This document shows positions 35,834-44,198 of a DNA stretch of 64,000 bases, one piece after another (the stretch's first letter is position 1; every line of letters begins with the position of its first letter). The notes beneath the pieces are model-generated. The model did no database searches, was not told the DNA's origin, and saw nothing but the letters and a program-made list of their open reading frames with translations. The position numbers and the translations under genes were made by a program. Origin of the DNA: Pseudomonas viridiflava (GTDB taxonomy: Bacteria > Pseudomonadota > Gammaproteobacteria > Pseudomonadales > Pseudomonadaceae); assembly GCF_003702045.1 (NCBI RefSeq), contig NZ_RBTP01000069.1:283751-347750 (forward strand), in the 5' to 3' direction.

Positions 35834-35937
35834 GTGGAAGCGGGCCGAACGGCGTTACGTTTGTCCGCGAAAAGGCCTTACATCCGACGAATATGCAGCG
35901 ACTGAAGCGCTGCATTCGCGGACAAGTCCGCTCCCAC
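35834..35937. repeat. REP pair (one arm degenerate)
   Basis: The right arm ATTCGCGGACAAGTCCGC with CTCCCAC (to 35937) is intact; the left arm (GTGGAAGCGG...TTGTCCGCGAA) is degenerate. Same family as 38173-38262. Confidence 0.7.
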
Positions 35938-36022
35938 ACGCTGCGTCGAAGACGTGGTGGGGCCTCTCACCGTGCTCTGTCAGCCCGCCACAGCGCTGTG
36001 GCATAACACAGCCAATCCTCCC

Positions 36023-36056
36023 GAATCAGCGGACTTGCCGCTGATTCTGTCTTTTT
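36023..36056 (+). terminator. strong intrinsic terminator between the two chemoreceptor genes
   Basis: Ten-pair stem GAATCAGCGG/CCGCTGATTC, loop ACTTG, then TGTCTTTTT. It ends three bases before the next promoter. Confidence 0.88.
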
Positions 36057-36058
36057 GG

Positions 36059-36086
36059 TCAAGTTTTACCTGATGCCAGCCGATAG
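36059..36086 (+). promoter_or_regulatory. FliA (sigma-28) type promoter of the second chemoreceptor gene
   Basis: TCAAGTTT, 12 bases, GCCGATAG; near-consensus flagellar promoter, 82 bases before the start. Confidence 0.65.
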
Positions 36087-36167
36087 CTCTAGCGCGCAGG
36101 TTTGCTGTTCATAAAAACAAATCTTCAGCTCTTTCGTTGCGCATAAAAAGCATTTTCAGGAGATTGC

Positions 36168-38081
36168 ATGAACAGTAGTTTTGCGAACATCAGCGTCAAC
36201 ACGAAGTTGGCCCTGGGTTTTGGAGCCGTCCTTTTCTTCACTGCCATACTCGCCCTGGTCGGCTGGACCAGCCTCGACAAGCTCATTTACCGCACCGACA
36301 GAATCGGTGACATCACCCGGCTCGGCGACAAACTGACCGACCTGCGCATCGCACGGCTGCAATACATGCTGACTGACGGTGACGAAACCGCCGCCCAGAA
36401 CATGCAGGGCAAGCTGGATATCTTCAAGAAGCACCAGCAGTCGTTGCTGACGACCTTCACCAACCCCGTCAACATCAAGCCGCTGAGTCAGCTTAGCGAT
36501 GTGATCCGCGATTACGAAGCGTCGTTGAATCAGATGCGTGCGGTCTATCAGAACGCTGGCCGGGTGCGTAACGAGATGGTCGCCAATGCCACCGTCGCCA
36601 CGCAGGCAATCGATGCGCTCAACAGCGAGGTCCTGCGAATGGATCCCTCGGACCCCTCCCGCTTTGATCAGGTTCAGTTAGTGAACACCGCTCGGCAGGA
36701 CCTGACGTTGGTGCGCTACGAAGTGCGCGGTTACACCAGCAAATCCGATGAGAAGTCGCAAACGGCAGCCTTCCAGCAGCTGGACGCCGCCATCCAGCAT
36801 CTGGACGGTCTCAAATCTACGTTTGGCGCGACCAGAATCGCGCAGTTGGAAAAGGCGCTGCGCGATTACCGCAGCTCGGTCGAAGCCTTCAAAGCCACGA
36901 CCTTAGAGGCCGCTGCTGTGCGCAAAGACCTCACGACGCAAGGCGCGACCATCGTCAAGCTGGGCGATGAGCTCTACAGTCTGCAAATGAAGTTGGGCGA
37001 TGCGGACACTGCGCAGGCGCGCAACCTGCAGATCGGCTGCATTTTGCTGGTGTTGGCGCTTGGTATTCTGTCGGCGGTTGTCATCACGCGGCAGATCACG
37101 CGTCCGTTGCAGGAAACGCTGGCCATTGTCGACCGTATCGCAGCGGGCGATCTTACCCACACGGCAATCATCACCCGACGCGACGAGTTGGGTGTGCTGC
37201 AACAGGGTATTCAGCGCATGGGCGCGACCTTGCGTGATCTGATTTCCGGCATTCGCGACGGCGTGACGCAGATCGCCAGTGCCGCCGAGGAGCTGTCGGC
37301 GGTTACCGAGCAGACCAGCGCAGGCGTAAACAGCCAGAAGGTCGAAACCGATCAGGTCGCTACCGCGATGCATGAAATGTCGGCCACTGTGCATGAGGTG
37401 GCGCGTAATGCTGAGCAGGCATCCGTTGCCGCCTCCGACGCCGACAAGGAAGCCCGCGCCGGTGACAAGGTAGTGGGTGAGGCCATCGGCCAGATCGAGC
37501 GACTGGCCAAGGAAGTAATCCGCTCCTCCGATGCCATGACCGTGCTCGAACAGGAGAGCGACAAGATCGGCAAGGTCATGGACGTGATCAAGGCCGTGGC
37601 CGAGCAGACCAATCTGTTGGCGCTCAACGCCGCCATCGAGGCCGCACGGGCAGGCGAAGCGGGGCGTGGATTTGCCGTCGTGGCGGACGAGGTGCGAGGC
37701 CTTGCGCAACGCACGCAACAATCGACCGAAGAGATCGAAAGCCTGGTCGCCGGTCTGCAGAACGGTACACGCCAAGTGTCGGAGATCATGCTGGGCAGCC
37801 GTACGCTGACGGACAGCAGTGTCGAGCTGACCCGCAAGGCCGGTGTGTCGCTGGAAAGCATCACCCGGACGGTGTCCAACATCCAGGCGATGAACCAGCA
37901 GATCGCTGCAGCCGCCGAGCAACAAAGCTCGGTGGCCGACGAGATCAGCCGCAGTATCGTCAACGTGCGTGATGTGTCTGAACAAACGGCCGAAGCCAGC
38001 GAAGAAACCGCCGCGTCCAGCGTCGAACTCGCGCGCCTTGGTGGGCAGTTGCAAATGCTGGTCAGCCACTTCCGGGTGTGA
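36168..38081 (+). CDS. methyl-accepting chemotaxis protein with helical bimodular-type sensor
   Basis: 637 residues; the ATG follows CAGGAGATTGC. TM1 at residues 15-33 (LALGFGAVLFFTAILAL), a long all-helical periplasmic region of about 250 residues resembling HBM domains (known from McpS-type receptors for organic acids), TM2 at about residues 287-307, HAMP, then the signalling domain with VAEQTNLLALNAAIEAARAGEAGRGF. C-terminus HFRV without a CheR pentapeptide. The HBM call is by architecture only; the ligand is not predicted with confidence. Confidence 0.93.
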   Translation: MNSSFANISVNTKLALGFGAVLFFTAILALVGWTSLDKLIYRTDRIGDITRLGDKLTDLRIARLQYMLTDGDETAAQNMQGKLDIFKKHQQSLLTTFTNPVNIKPLSQLSDVIRDYEASLNQMRAVYQNAGRVRNEMVANATVATQAIDALNSEVLRMDPSDPSRFDQVQLVNTARQDLTLVRYEVRGYTSKSDEKSQTAAFQQLDAAIQHLDGLKSTFGATRIAQLEKALRDYRSSVEAFKATTLEAAAVRKDLTTQGATIVKLGDELYSLQMKLGDADTAQARNLQIGCILLVLALGILSAVVITRQITRPLQETLAIVDRIAAGDLTHTAIITRRDELGVLQQGIQRMGATLRDLISGIRDGVTQIASAAEELSAVTEQTSAGVNSQKVETDQVATAMHEMSATVHEVARNAEQASVAASDADKEARAGDKVVGEAIGQIERLAKEVIRSSDAMTVLEQESDKIGKVMDVIKAVAEQTNLLALNAAIEAARAGEAGRGFAVVADEVRGLAQRTQQSTEEIESLVAGLQNGTRQVSEIMLGSRTLTDSSVELTRKAGVSLESITRTVSNIQAMNQQIAAAAEQQSSVADEISRSIVNVRDVSEQTAEASEETAASSVELARLGGQLQMLVSHFRV

Positions 38082-38172
38082 GGGCTGAGTGAGCCGGCGA
38101 GAGTGTCGCTGCATCTTGCCGCAAACACCGGACCGTTGGCAGGCAGCTAGGCAGGCAGACAGAGAGAGAGTC

Positions 38173-38262
38173 GTGGGAGCGGACTTGTCCGCGAAAGGGC
38201 CAGTACATTCAGTCGAGATATTGCGTTTGAAGCATGGCTTTCGCGGACAAGTCCGCTCCCAC
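38173..38262. repeat. inverted REP pair with perfect 25-base arms
   Basis: GTGGGAGCGGACTTGTCCGC and its continuation GAAAG are mirrored exactly at the right end (38238-38262), separated by about 40 bases. It sits between two converging genes, a common place for REP doublets. The rest of the 38082-38292 gap is empty. Confidence 0.85.
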
Positions 38263-38292
38263 AAAAATCGAATTCAGCGCCGATCTTTTGGT

Positions 38293-39081
38293 TCAGCAAG
38301 ACGTGCCGCTGGCGACGCACGCTTTCGTGGATGCGGTGGGCAGGTAGCTGTCTCGAATGCGCTGCAGTTCGCCGCGGCGCTGCATGTCGAGGATGGCGGC
38401 ATTGATCGTCGGCAGCAGTGAGGCATGTCTGCTCAACAGCATGATCGACAGGGTCGATTCATTCAGCAGAGCGCCCTGGCGAAACGCGTGAGGGTCGATC
38501 TGGTGTGTACTGATCAGGTAGTCATACAAGTCATCGACCATAGCGACCGCGTTCACGCGCTTGTTGGCGAGCAATTCCAGTAATGCCGAGTCCTCCGAGG
38601 TTTCAAGACGGGTCACGCGCTTTTCCGCGAAGGCAGAGTCCAGCGCGCGATACGTGTAACCCCGAATCATGCCAATCGTTACATTGCGCAATTTGCTTAA
38701 TGGCACGTTTGAAAGTGGATCATCGGCGGCAAAGTACAAGTGTTCGCGCACCGCCAGATAAGGCACCGAAAATACATACTTGCTCGCATTATCCTCATGG
38801 GTCCAACCCGGTGATTCGGCATAGCTGATATCGATCTGTTGCTTGTCCAGCATCACTTGCATGCGGTTGGCAGGGTAGGAAATAAACTGCACATCGATGT
38901 TTGCCTGTTTGAATACCTGACGGGCAATGTCAGTGGACACACCGCGCAGGGTGTTGTATTCGTCGGTGTAGATGAACGGGCGCCATTCGGTGCTGGCGGC
39001 CACGTAAGGCTGGGCTTGCGCCACACTCAGGAGTGGCAGCCACACCATTGCGCAACTCATGAACAGAAAACGAAATACCAT
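38293..39081 (-). CDS. periplasmic substrate-binding protein (amino-acid/PF00497 type)
   Basis: 262 residues with a signal peptide (MVFRFLFMSCAMVWLPLLSVAQA-QP). Type II two-lobe binding fold: WRPFIYTDEYNTLRGVSTDIARQVFKQ, then YAESPGWT, with a second lobe RNVTIGMIRGYTY. The C-terminus has two Cys (KACVASGTSC). No permease of the matching amino-acid family is adjacent. It faces away from the ABC importer across a 255-base shared promoter region, so it may supply or sense its substrate, although the importer belongs to a different transporter family. Confidence 0.88.
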   Translation of the reverse strand: MVFRFLFMSCAMVWLPLLSVAQAQPYVAASTEWRPFIYTDEYNTLRGVSTDIARQVFKQANIDVQFISYPANRMQVMLDKQQIDISYAESPGWTHEDNASKYVFSVPYLAVREHLYFAADDPLSNVPLSKLRNVTIGMIRGYTYRALDSAFAEKRVTRLETSEDSALLELLANKRVNAVAMVDDLYDYLISTHQIDPHAFRQGALLNESTLSIMLLSRHASLLPTINAAILDMQRRGELQRIRDSYLPTASTKACVASGTSC

Positions 39082-39139
39082 CGCCAGCTATCCTTTTCGC
39101 CGTTTCACCTGGCCATTATCGGGGTGTCCGTTGAACTGT

Positions 39140-39155
39140 ATATACCTTGGTATAT
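39140..39155. promoter_or_regulatory. perfect palindrome in the divergent promoter region
   Basis: ATATACC-TT-GGTATAT lies 58 bases before the binding-protein start and 181 before the permease start. Looks like a dimeric repressor site; the cognate protein is unknown. Confidence 0.5.
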
Positions 39156-39166
39156 GACATTCATAC

Positions 39167-39179
39167 TTTCGAATCGAAA
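39167..39179. promoter_or_regulatory. second copy of the TTTCGAATCGAAA palindrome
   Basis: Identical to the 13-mer before glmR (16815-16827), including the preceding C. It lies eleven bases from the neighbouring palindrome in the binding-protein/permease divergent region. A common DeoR-type regulator is possible. Confidence 0.45.
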
Positions 39180-39336
39180 CCGTCTACGTTTGCAGGTTTT
39201 AAACGCCCGTCCAAAGTCGATAAGCTTTCACTCAACTTCTGGCTAACCGCCTACTGCCATTTATCTGTATCCGCTGACAGCCCGTTTTCTGAAACGTGGT
39301 CGGTGCGAGCCCGTGCAGCCGTTTTGAGGTGAGCAA

Positions 39337-41091
39337 ATGCATTCGATTTTTCAATCCGGTAAAAGCCTGCGGGCGACCCGAATGGGCGATGCGAGGACGC
39401 GCATGCCTTATGGGGTCGATATCGTTTGCCTGGGACTGCTGGCGCTGGTGGTCGCGCTTTTAGGACACGGTATCGGACAGATGCTTCAGCCGCTTTCCCT
39501 GCTGACATCCAGCCCAATGACCCTGGATCCGGCACAACTGCCGGAATATGCGCTGCGTACGACCTTGCGCATGTTCATCGCCCTGGCCGCGTCGCTGCTC
39601 TTTACCTTTGTCGTGGCAACGCTCGCCGCCAAGAGCCGCAAGGCCGAACAGGTGATCATTCCGGCGCTGGATATTCTGCAATCGGTGCCGGTGCTGGGTT
39701 TTCTGACCTTCACCGTCACGTTCTTCATCGGGCTGTTTCCAGGGCGGCAACTCGGTGTCGAGTGCGCGGCGATTTTTGCCATCTTTACCAGTCAAGCCTG
39801 GAACATGGCGTTCAGCTTTTATCAATCGCTGCGCACAGTGCCCAATGATTTGAGTGAAGTCAGTCGCCAGTTCGGCCTGTCCCCAGTGCTCAGGTTTGTG
39901 CGGCTGGAAGTGCCGTTCGCCATTCCCGGGCTGGTCTGGAACATGATGATGTCGATGTCCGGCGGCTGGTTTTTCGTCGTGGCCTGCGAGGCCATTTCGG
40001 TCGGCGATACCACTGTCAATCTGCCCGGCATCGGCTCTTGGCTGGCGCTGGCGATCGAGCAGAAAGACCTCACTGCGATTGCCTGGGCGGTCGCTGCGAT
40101 GGCGCTGGTGATCCTGGCCTATGACCAATTGCTGTTCCGGCCGGTGGTGGCCTGGGCTGACAAGTTTCGTTTCGAGCAGACCGCTTCGCAAAAGCGTCCA
40201 CGTTCCTGGATGTACAGCCTGCTAGGGCGCTCCCGCCTCGCGCCGCTGCTGGGCGCCGTGTTGGCCGCGCCGTGGAAAGGGCTGATGCTGATCGACTGGA
40301 GTGTGTTGACGCGCCTCTGGAAAGTCCGCCCGACGGCAGGCGTTACCCGGGTTCTCGATACCCTCTGGCTTGCGCTGGTGATTGCCGGCTGTGTCGCCGC
40401 CAGCGTTTACCTGTTTCGGTTCATTGAGGCCTCTCTGGGTTTCGCGGACCTGGTGAGTGCATTCGGGCTGGGGCTGACCACCATGCTGCGTGTGATCGTG
40501 CTGATTATCGTGGCCAGCGTGATTTGGGTCCCGATAGGCGTCTGGATCGGCCTGCGTCCGGTGTGGGCCGAGCGGCTGCAACCCATCGCACAGTTTCTGG
40601 CGGCGTTTCCTGCGAACGTGCTGTTTCCGTTCGCGGTGATCGCCATCGTCGGCCTGCACCTGAACCCCGATATCTGGTTGTCGCCGCTGATGGTGCTGGG
40701 CACCCAGTGGTACATCCTGTTCAACGTGATCGCCGGGGCCAGCGCCTTGCCGACCGACCTGCGCGAGGCGGCCACGATGTTCAACATGCGCGGCTGGCAG
40801 TGGTGGCGTCGAGTGGCGTTGCCGGGGGTGTTTCCGTACTACGTCACGGGCGCACTGACGGCTTCAGGCGGTTCGTGGAACGCCAGCATCGTGGCCGAGG
40901 CGGTGTCTTGGGGCGACAAGCATTTGCAAGCGACCGGGCTGGGTTCCTACATCGCCAACGCCACTCAGGCGGGCGATTACGCACGGGTCGCGATGGGTAT
41001 CACCGTCATGTCGGTCTTCGTGATCGCGTTCAATCGGCTGTTGTGGCGCCCGCTGTACGGGTTCGCCGAGCGACGTCTGAGTCTTGTCTGA
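39337..41091 (+). CDS. ABC transporter permease with two fused permease domains (nitrate/sulfonate/taurine class)
   Basis: 584 residues. Two binding-protein-dependent permease domains in one chain: residues about 65-275 and 345-580, each with a cytoplasmic coupling loop (LSEVSRQFGLSPVLRFVRLEVPFAIPG; LREAATMFNMRGWQWWRRVALPG). About 12 membrane helices. The start ATG has GAGGTG upstream. Followed at 25 bases by its ATPase. No NMT1/SsuA-type binding-protein gene is nearby, which is unusual for this class. Confidence 0.9.
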   Translation: MHSIFQSGKSLRATRMGDARTRMPYGVDIVCLGLLALVVALLGHGIGQMLQPLSLLTSSPMTLDPAQLPEYALRTTLRMFIALAASLLFTFVVATLAAKSRKAEQVIIPALDILQSVPVLGFLTFTVTFFIGLFPGRQLGVECAAIFAIFTSQAWNMAFSFYQSLRTVPNDLSEVSRQFGLSPVLRFVRLEVPFAIPGLVWNMMMSMSGGWFFVVACEAISVGDTTVNLPGIGSWLALAIEQKDLTAIAWAVAAMALVILAYDQLLFRPVVAWADKFRFEQTASQKRPRSWMYSLLGRSRLAPLLGAVLAAPWKGLMLIDWSVLTRLWKVRPTAGVTRVLDTLWLALVIAGCVAASVYLFRFIEASLGFADLVSAFGLGLTTMLRVIVLIIVASVIWVPIGVWIGLRPVWAERLQPIAQFLAAFPANVLFPFAVIAIVGLHLNPDIWLSPLMVLGTQWYILFNVIAGASALPTDLREAATMFNMRGWQWWRRVALPGVFPYYVTGALTASGGSWNASIVAEAVSWGDKHLQATGLGSYIANATQAGDYARVAMGITVMSVFVIAFNRLLWRPLYGFAERRLSLV

Positions 41092-41115
41092 TTTTTGTTT
41101 GAGGAGGGTGCCACG

Positions 41116-42417
41116 ATGATGGCTGTCGAAAAGCGTTGCCTGGTGGATGTGCAGAAGGTTCGACATGTGTACGGCAAGGCCAGCAAAGAGCGCCTGGTGC
41201 TGGATGACGTGACGCTGCAACTCAACGAAAACGAAATCATCGGCCTGCTGGGCCGCTCCGGCTCGGGCAAGTCCACGTTACTGCGCTCCATTGCCGGGCT
41301 GGTGGTGCCGACTGAAGGCCAGGTGGTGTTCCCCAATCGGGCGCAGGGCAAGGCCATGTCGGTGGGCATGGTGTTTCAGAGCTTTGCGCTGTTTCCCTGG
41401 CTGACGGTGCTGCAGAACGTCGAGGTCGGGCTGGAGGCGCAAGGGGTACCCGCTGCGGCCCGACGCAAGCGAGCGCTGGCGGCCATTGACCTGATTGGTC
41501 TGGACGGTTTCGAGAGTGCCTATCCCAAGGAGCTGTCTGGCGGCATGCGCCAGCGTGTCGGTATGGCGCGTGCGCTGGTGATCGACCCGGACGTGCTACT
41601 GATGGACGAACCGTTCTCGGCGCTCGACGTGTTGACGGCCGAAACCCTGCGCACCGATCTGCTGGACATGTGGAGCGAAGGCCGCATGCCGATAAAGTCC
41701 ATCCTGATGGTGACGCACAACATCGCCGAAGCCGTGCTGATGTGCGACCGCATCCTGCTCTTCTCCTCTAATCCGGGACGGGTGATCAGTGAAATCAAGG
41801 TCGATCTGCCTCAGCCGCGCAACCGCCAGGACCCGGTCTTTCAGGCACTGGTCGAAGAAATCTATGTGCTGATGACTCAGGACAGCGATGCGGGCGAAAC
41901 CCGTCAGGGGGTGTTTCCAGGCACCGGCCTGGGCATGGTGCTGCCGCAGGTGTCGACCAACGCGTTGGCAGGTCTCATCGAGGCGATTCATGCGCCGCCC
42001 TACAGCATGAAAGCCGACCTGCCGGAACTGGCCAGCGCGCTGCATTACAACGCCGACGAGCTGTTCCCGATTGCCGAGGTGCTGCAACTGCTGCGTTTCG
42101 CTGAACTCAAGGGTGGCGACATTCGTCTGCTGCCTGCGGCCAATCGGTATGCGCTGGCCGACGTGGACGAGCGCAAACACTTGTTCGCCCAGCACCTGCT
42201 GAGCTTTGTGCCGCTGGTGGCGCATATTCGTCGCGTGCTGGACGACCGCTCGACGCATACTGCCCCGGCGCGCCGTTTTCGCGACCAGCTGGAAGACTTC
42301 ATGTCTGAAAGCGATGCTCGCCAGACCCTGGACGCGGTCACTCAGTGGGGACGCTACGCCGAACTGTTCGCTTACGATGAGCTGGCTGATCAGTTCAGTC
42401 TGGATAACCCTTCCTGA
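41116..42417 (+). CDS. ABC transporter ATPase with C-terminal AAA-associated domain
   Basis: 433 residues from ATG 41116 (GAGGAGGGTG upstream). NrtD/SsuB-like ATPase domain, residues 1-255: Walker A GRSGSGKST, signature LSGGMRQRVGMARAL, Walker B DVLLMDEPFSALD, switch histidine MVTHN. Residues about 285-433 form the AAA-associated C-terminal domain found in some nitrate/bicarbonate-class ATPases, likely a regulatory module. Works with the preceding permease; 50 bases before the kinase gene. Confidence 0.92.
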   Translation: MMAVEKRCLVDVQKVRHVYGKASKERLVLDDVTLQLNENEIIGLLGRSGSGKSTLLRSIAGLVVPTEGQVVFPNRAQGKAMSVGMVFQSFALFPWLTVLQNVEVGLEAQGVPAAARRKRALAAIDLIGLDGFESAYPKELSGGMRQRVGMARALVIDPDVLLMDEPFSALDVLTAETLRTDLLDMWSEGRMPIKSILMVTHNIAEAVLMCDRILLFSSNPGRVISEIKVDLPQPRNRQDPVFQALVEEIYVLMTQDSDAGETRQGVFPGTGLGMVLPQVSTNALAGLIEAIHAPPYSMKADLPELASALHYNADELFPIAEVLQLLRFAELKGGDIRLLPAANRYALADVDERKHLFAQHLLSFVPLVAHIRRVLDDRSTHTAPARRFRDQLEDFMSESDARQTLDAVTQWGRYAELFAYDELADQFSLDNPS

Positions 42418-42467
42418 TGCGTGTCAGCCATACTGCGCTGGCCTTTTGAAAGAGCGAGACGTTGCAG

Positions 42468-43532
42468 ATGCGCGAGCCTGAATCCTTTGGCAAGGCCGCG
42501 ATGGCGATCAGGTTGGCCGCCTTGCTGGGGCTGGCAATCGTCATTGCCATTGCCGACACCCTGACCGATCTGGAAATTGCCGTGGGCGTGTTCCAGATCG
42601 CCGTCGTGCTCATGGCGGTCAGATTCCTGCCGGTTGGCGGGGTGATTGCCGTCGCGCTGACGTGCATGGGGCTGACGGTGCTCAGCTATGAGCTGACCAT
42701 TTCCCGGGGCAGCGAGGCGGCGCTGATCAACTGCCTCATCAGTCTGGCGGCGATTGTCATGGCGACGTACCTGGCGCTGCGCATGGCGATGGCCATTCGG
42801 TCGGTTCACGAAGCGCGCTCGCAGTTGGCGCAGATTGCCCGGGTCAACATGCTAGGCGAGCTGACCGCGTCCATCGCCCATGAAATCAATCAGCCGTTGT
42901 CGGCCATCGTCACCAGTGGCAATGCCTGTACGCGCTGGCTGTCGGCCGAACCGGCCAATCTGGATCGGGCGCGCCAGGCGCTTGCGCGCATGATCGGCGA
43001 TGCCAACCGCGCCGGGGACATCATCGTGCGGGTGCGGGCGCTGGCCAAGCGGTCGGCGGCGCACAAAGAATGGATCAACGTGGCCGACACCGTGGCCGAG
43101 ATCGTGTCGCTGGCCCACAGTGAAATCGACGAGCAGCAAGTCGTGCTCGCGGTCGAGGTGTCGGAAGGGTTGCCACCGCTATTGGCCGACAGGGTGCAGA
43201 TTCAGCAAGTGCTGTTGAACCTGATGCTCAACGCGGTGGACGCGATGAGAAAGGTCGAGCCCGGTCAGGCCCGTTTGGCGGTGACAGTGGACGTTAACGC
43301 GGGAGGGGAGGTGAAATTTTCGGTGCGTGACAATGGCGTCGGGGTACCGCCTGAAAACATCGACCGCATCTTTGACGCGTTCTACACGACCAAGGAGGAG
43401 GGAATGGGGATAGGCCTTGCAATCAGCCGGTCAATCATCGAGGCACATGGCGGACGTATCTGGATAACGCCTAACTCGTCAGTCGGTGCTACGTTTCACT
43501 TCACGCTGCCTACCGGAAAGATGGATTCCTGA
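42468..43532 (+). CDS. membrane sensor histidine kinase
   Basis: 354 residues from ATG 42468. Residues 10-110 contain four to five hydrophobic helices with almost no periplasmic loop, so it may sense membrane state, a transporter partner or a hydrophobic signal. Dimerisation box ELTASIAHEINQPL with phospho-acceptor H138, then HATPase with N-box LMLNAVDAM, G1 DNGVGVPP and G2 GMGIGLAIS. FixL/DctB-like branch. Its stop overlaps the response-regulator start (TGATG). Gene order with the ABC importer suggests it controls transport. Confidence 0.92.
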   Translation: MREPESFGKAAMAIRLAALLGLAIVIAIADTLTDLEIAVGVFQIAVVLMAVRFLPVGGVIAVALTCMGLTVLSYELTISRGSEAALINCLISLAAIVMATYLALRMAMAIRSVHEARSQLAQIARVNMLGELTASIAHEINQPLSAIVTSGNACTRWLSAEPANLDRARQALARMIGDANRAGDIIVRVRALAKRSAAHKEWINVADTVAEIVSLAHSEIDEQQVVLAVEVSEGLPPLLADRVQIQQVLLNLMLNAVDAMRKVEPGQARLAVTVDVNAGGEVKFSVRDNGVGVPPENIDRIFDAFYTTKEEGMGIGLAISRSIIEAHGGRIWITPNSSVGATFHFTLPTGKMDS

Positions 43533-44170
43533 TGACCACCACCCACACTGCTGCGCAGGCTGAAGAACCGATTATCTACGTCATCGACGACGATCTGTCG
43601 GTGCGCACGTCGCTGGAGGATCTGTTGGCCTCGGTCGGGCTGTGCAGCCAGCTGTTCGGCTCCACGCAGCAGTTCATCGATACGCCGCGCTCCGATGCTC
43701 CGGGCTGCCTGATTCTGGACATCCGGATGCCGGGCATGAGCGGTCTGGATTTTCAGGAGCAGATGACCCGGTTGGGGATTTTTCTGCCAGTGATCTTCAT
43801 CACTGGGCATGGCGACATTCCTATGTCGGTGCGGGCGATGAAAGCCGGGGCGGTGGAGTTTCTGACCAAGCCTTTTCGTGAACAGGACTTGCTGGACGCC
43901 ATTCAGCAGGCGCTGGCGCTGGATCGTGTGCGTCGCCAGAGTGCGGCGGTCGAGGCCCAATTGCAGCGTCGGTACGCCAGCCTCAATCAGGGCGAGCAAC
44001 AGGTGATGACGCTGGTGGTCAGCGGGCTGCTGAACAAGCAGATCGCCGCTCGACTGAACGTCAGCGAAATCACCGTCAAAGTCCGCCGCGGCTCGGTCAT
44101 GCGCAAGATGGAAGCCGACTCTCTGGCTGAACTGGTCAGGTTTGCCGAGCGTTTGCAGACGGGGGATTGA
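43532..44170 (+). CDS. FixJ-family response regulator
   Basis: 212 residues. Receiver domain, residues 13-130, with acidic pocket IDDD, phospho-acceptor D63 (LILDIRMPGMSG) and Lys in FLTKPF. LuxR-type HTH in the last 65 residues (LNKQIAARLNVSEITVKVRRGSVMRKM). The usual T-V-K-x-H-R of LuxR HTHs reads TVKVRRG here, as in FixJ-like proteins. Pairs with the kinase just upstream; targets may include the divergent 39.1-39.3 kb promoter region. Confidence 0.93.
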   Translation: MTTTHTAAQAEEPIIYVIDDDLSVRTSLEDLLASVGLCSQLFGSTQQFIDTPRSDAPGCLILDIRMPGMSGLDFQEQMTRLGIFLPVIFITGHGDIPMSVRAMKAGAVEFLTKPFREQDLLDAIQQALALDRVRRQSAAVEAQLQRRYASLNQGEQQVMTLVVSGLLNKQIAARLNVSEITVKVRRGSVMRKMEADSLAELVRFAERLQTGD

Positions 44171-44198
44171 GTGGATGGAGCGGACGCTGCACACGGCG

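Noticed and set aside
38173..38262. Repeated GTGGGAGCGG units considered as a CRISPR array
   Set aside because: Units come as single inverted pairs without regularly spaced direct repeats, and no cas genes are present.
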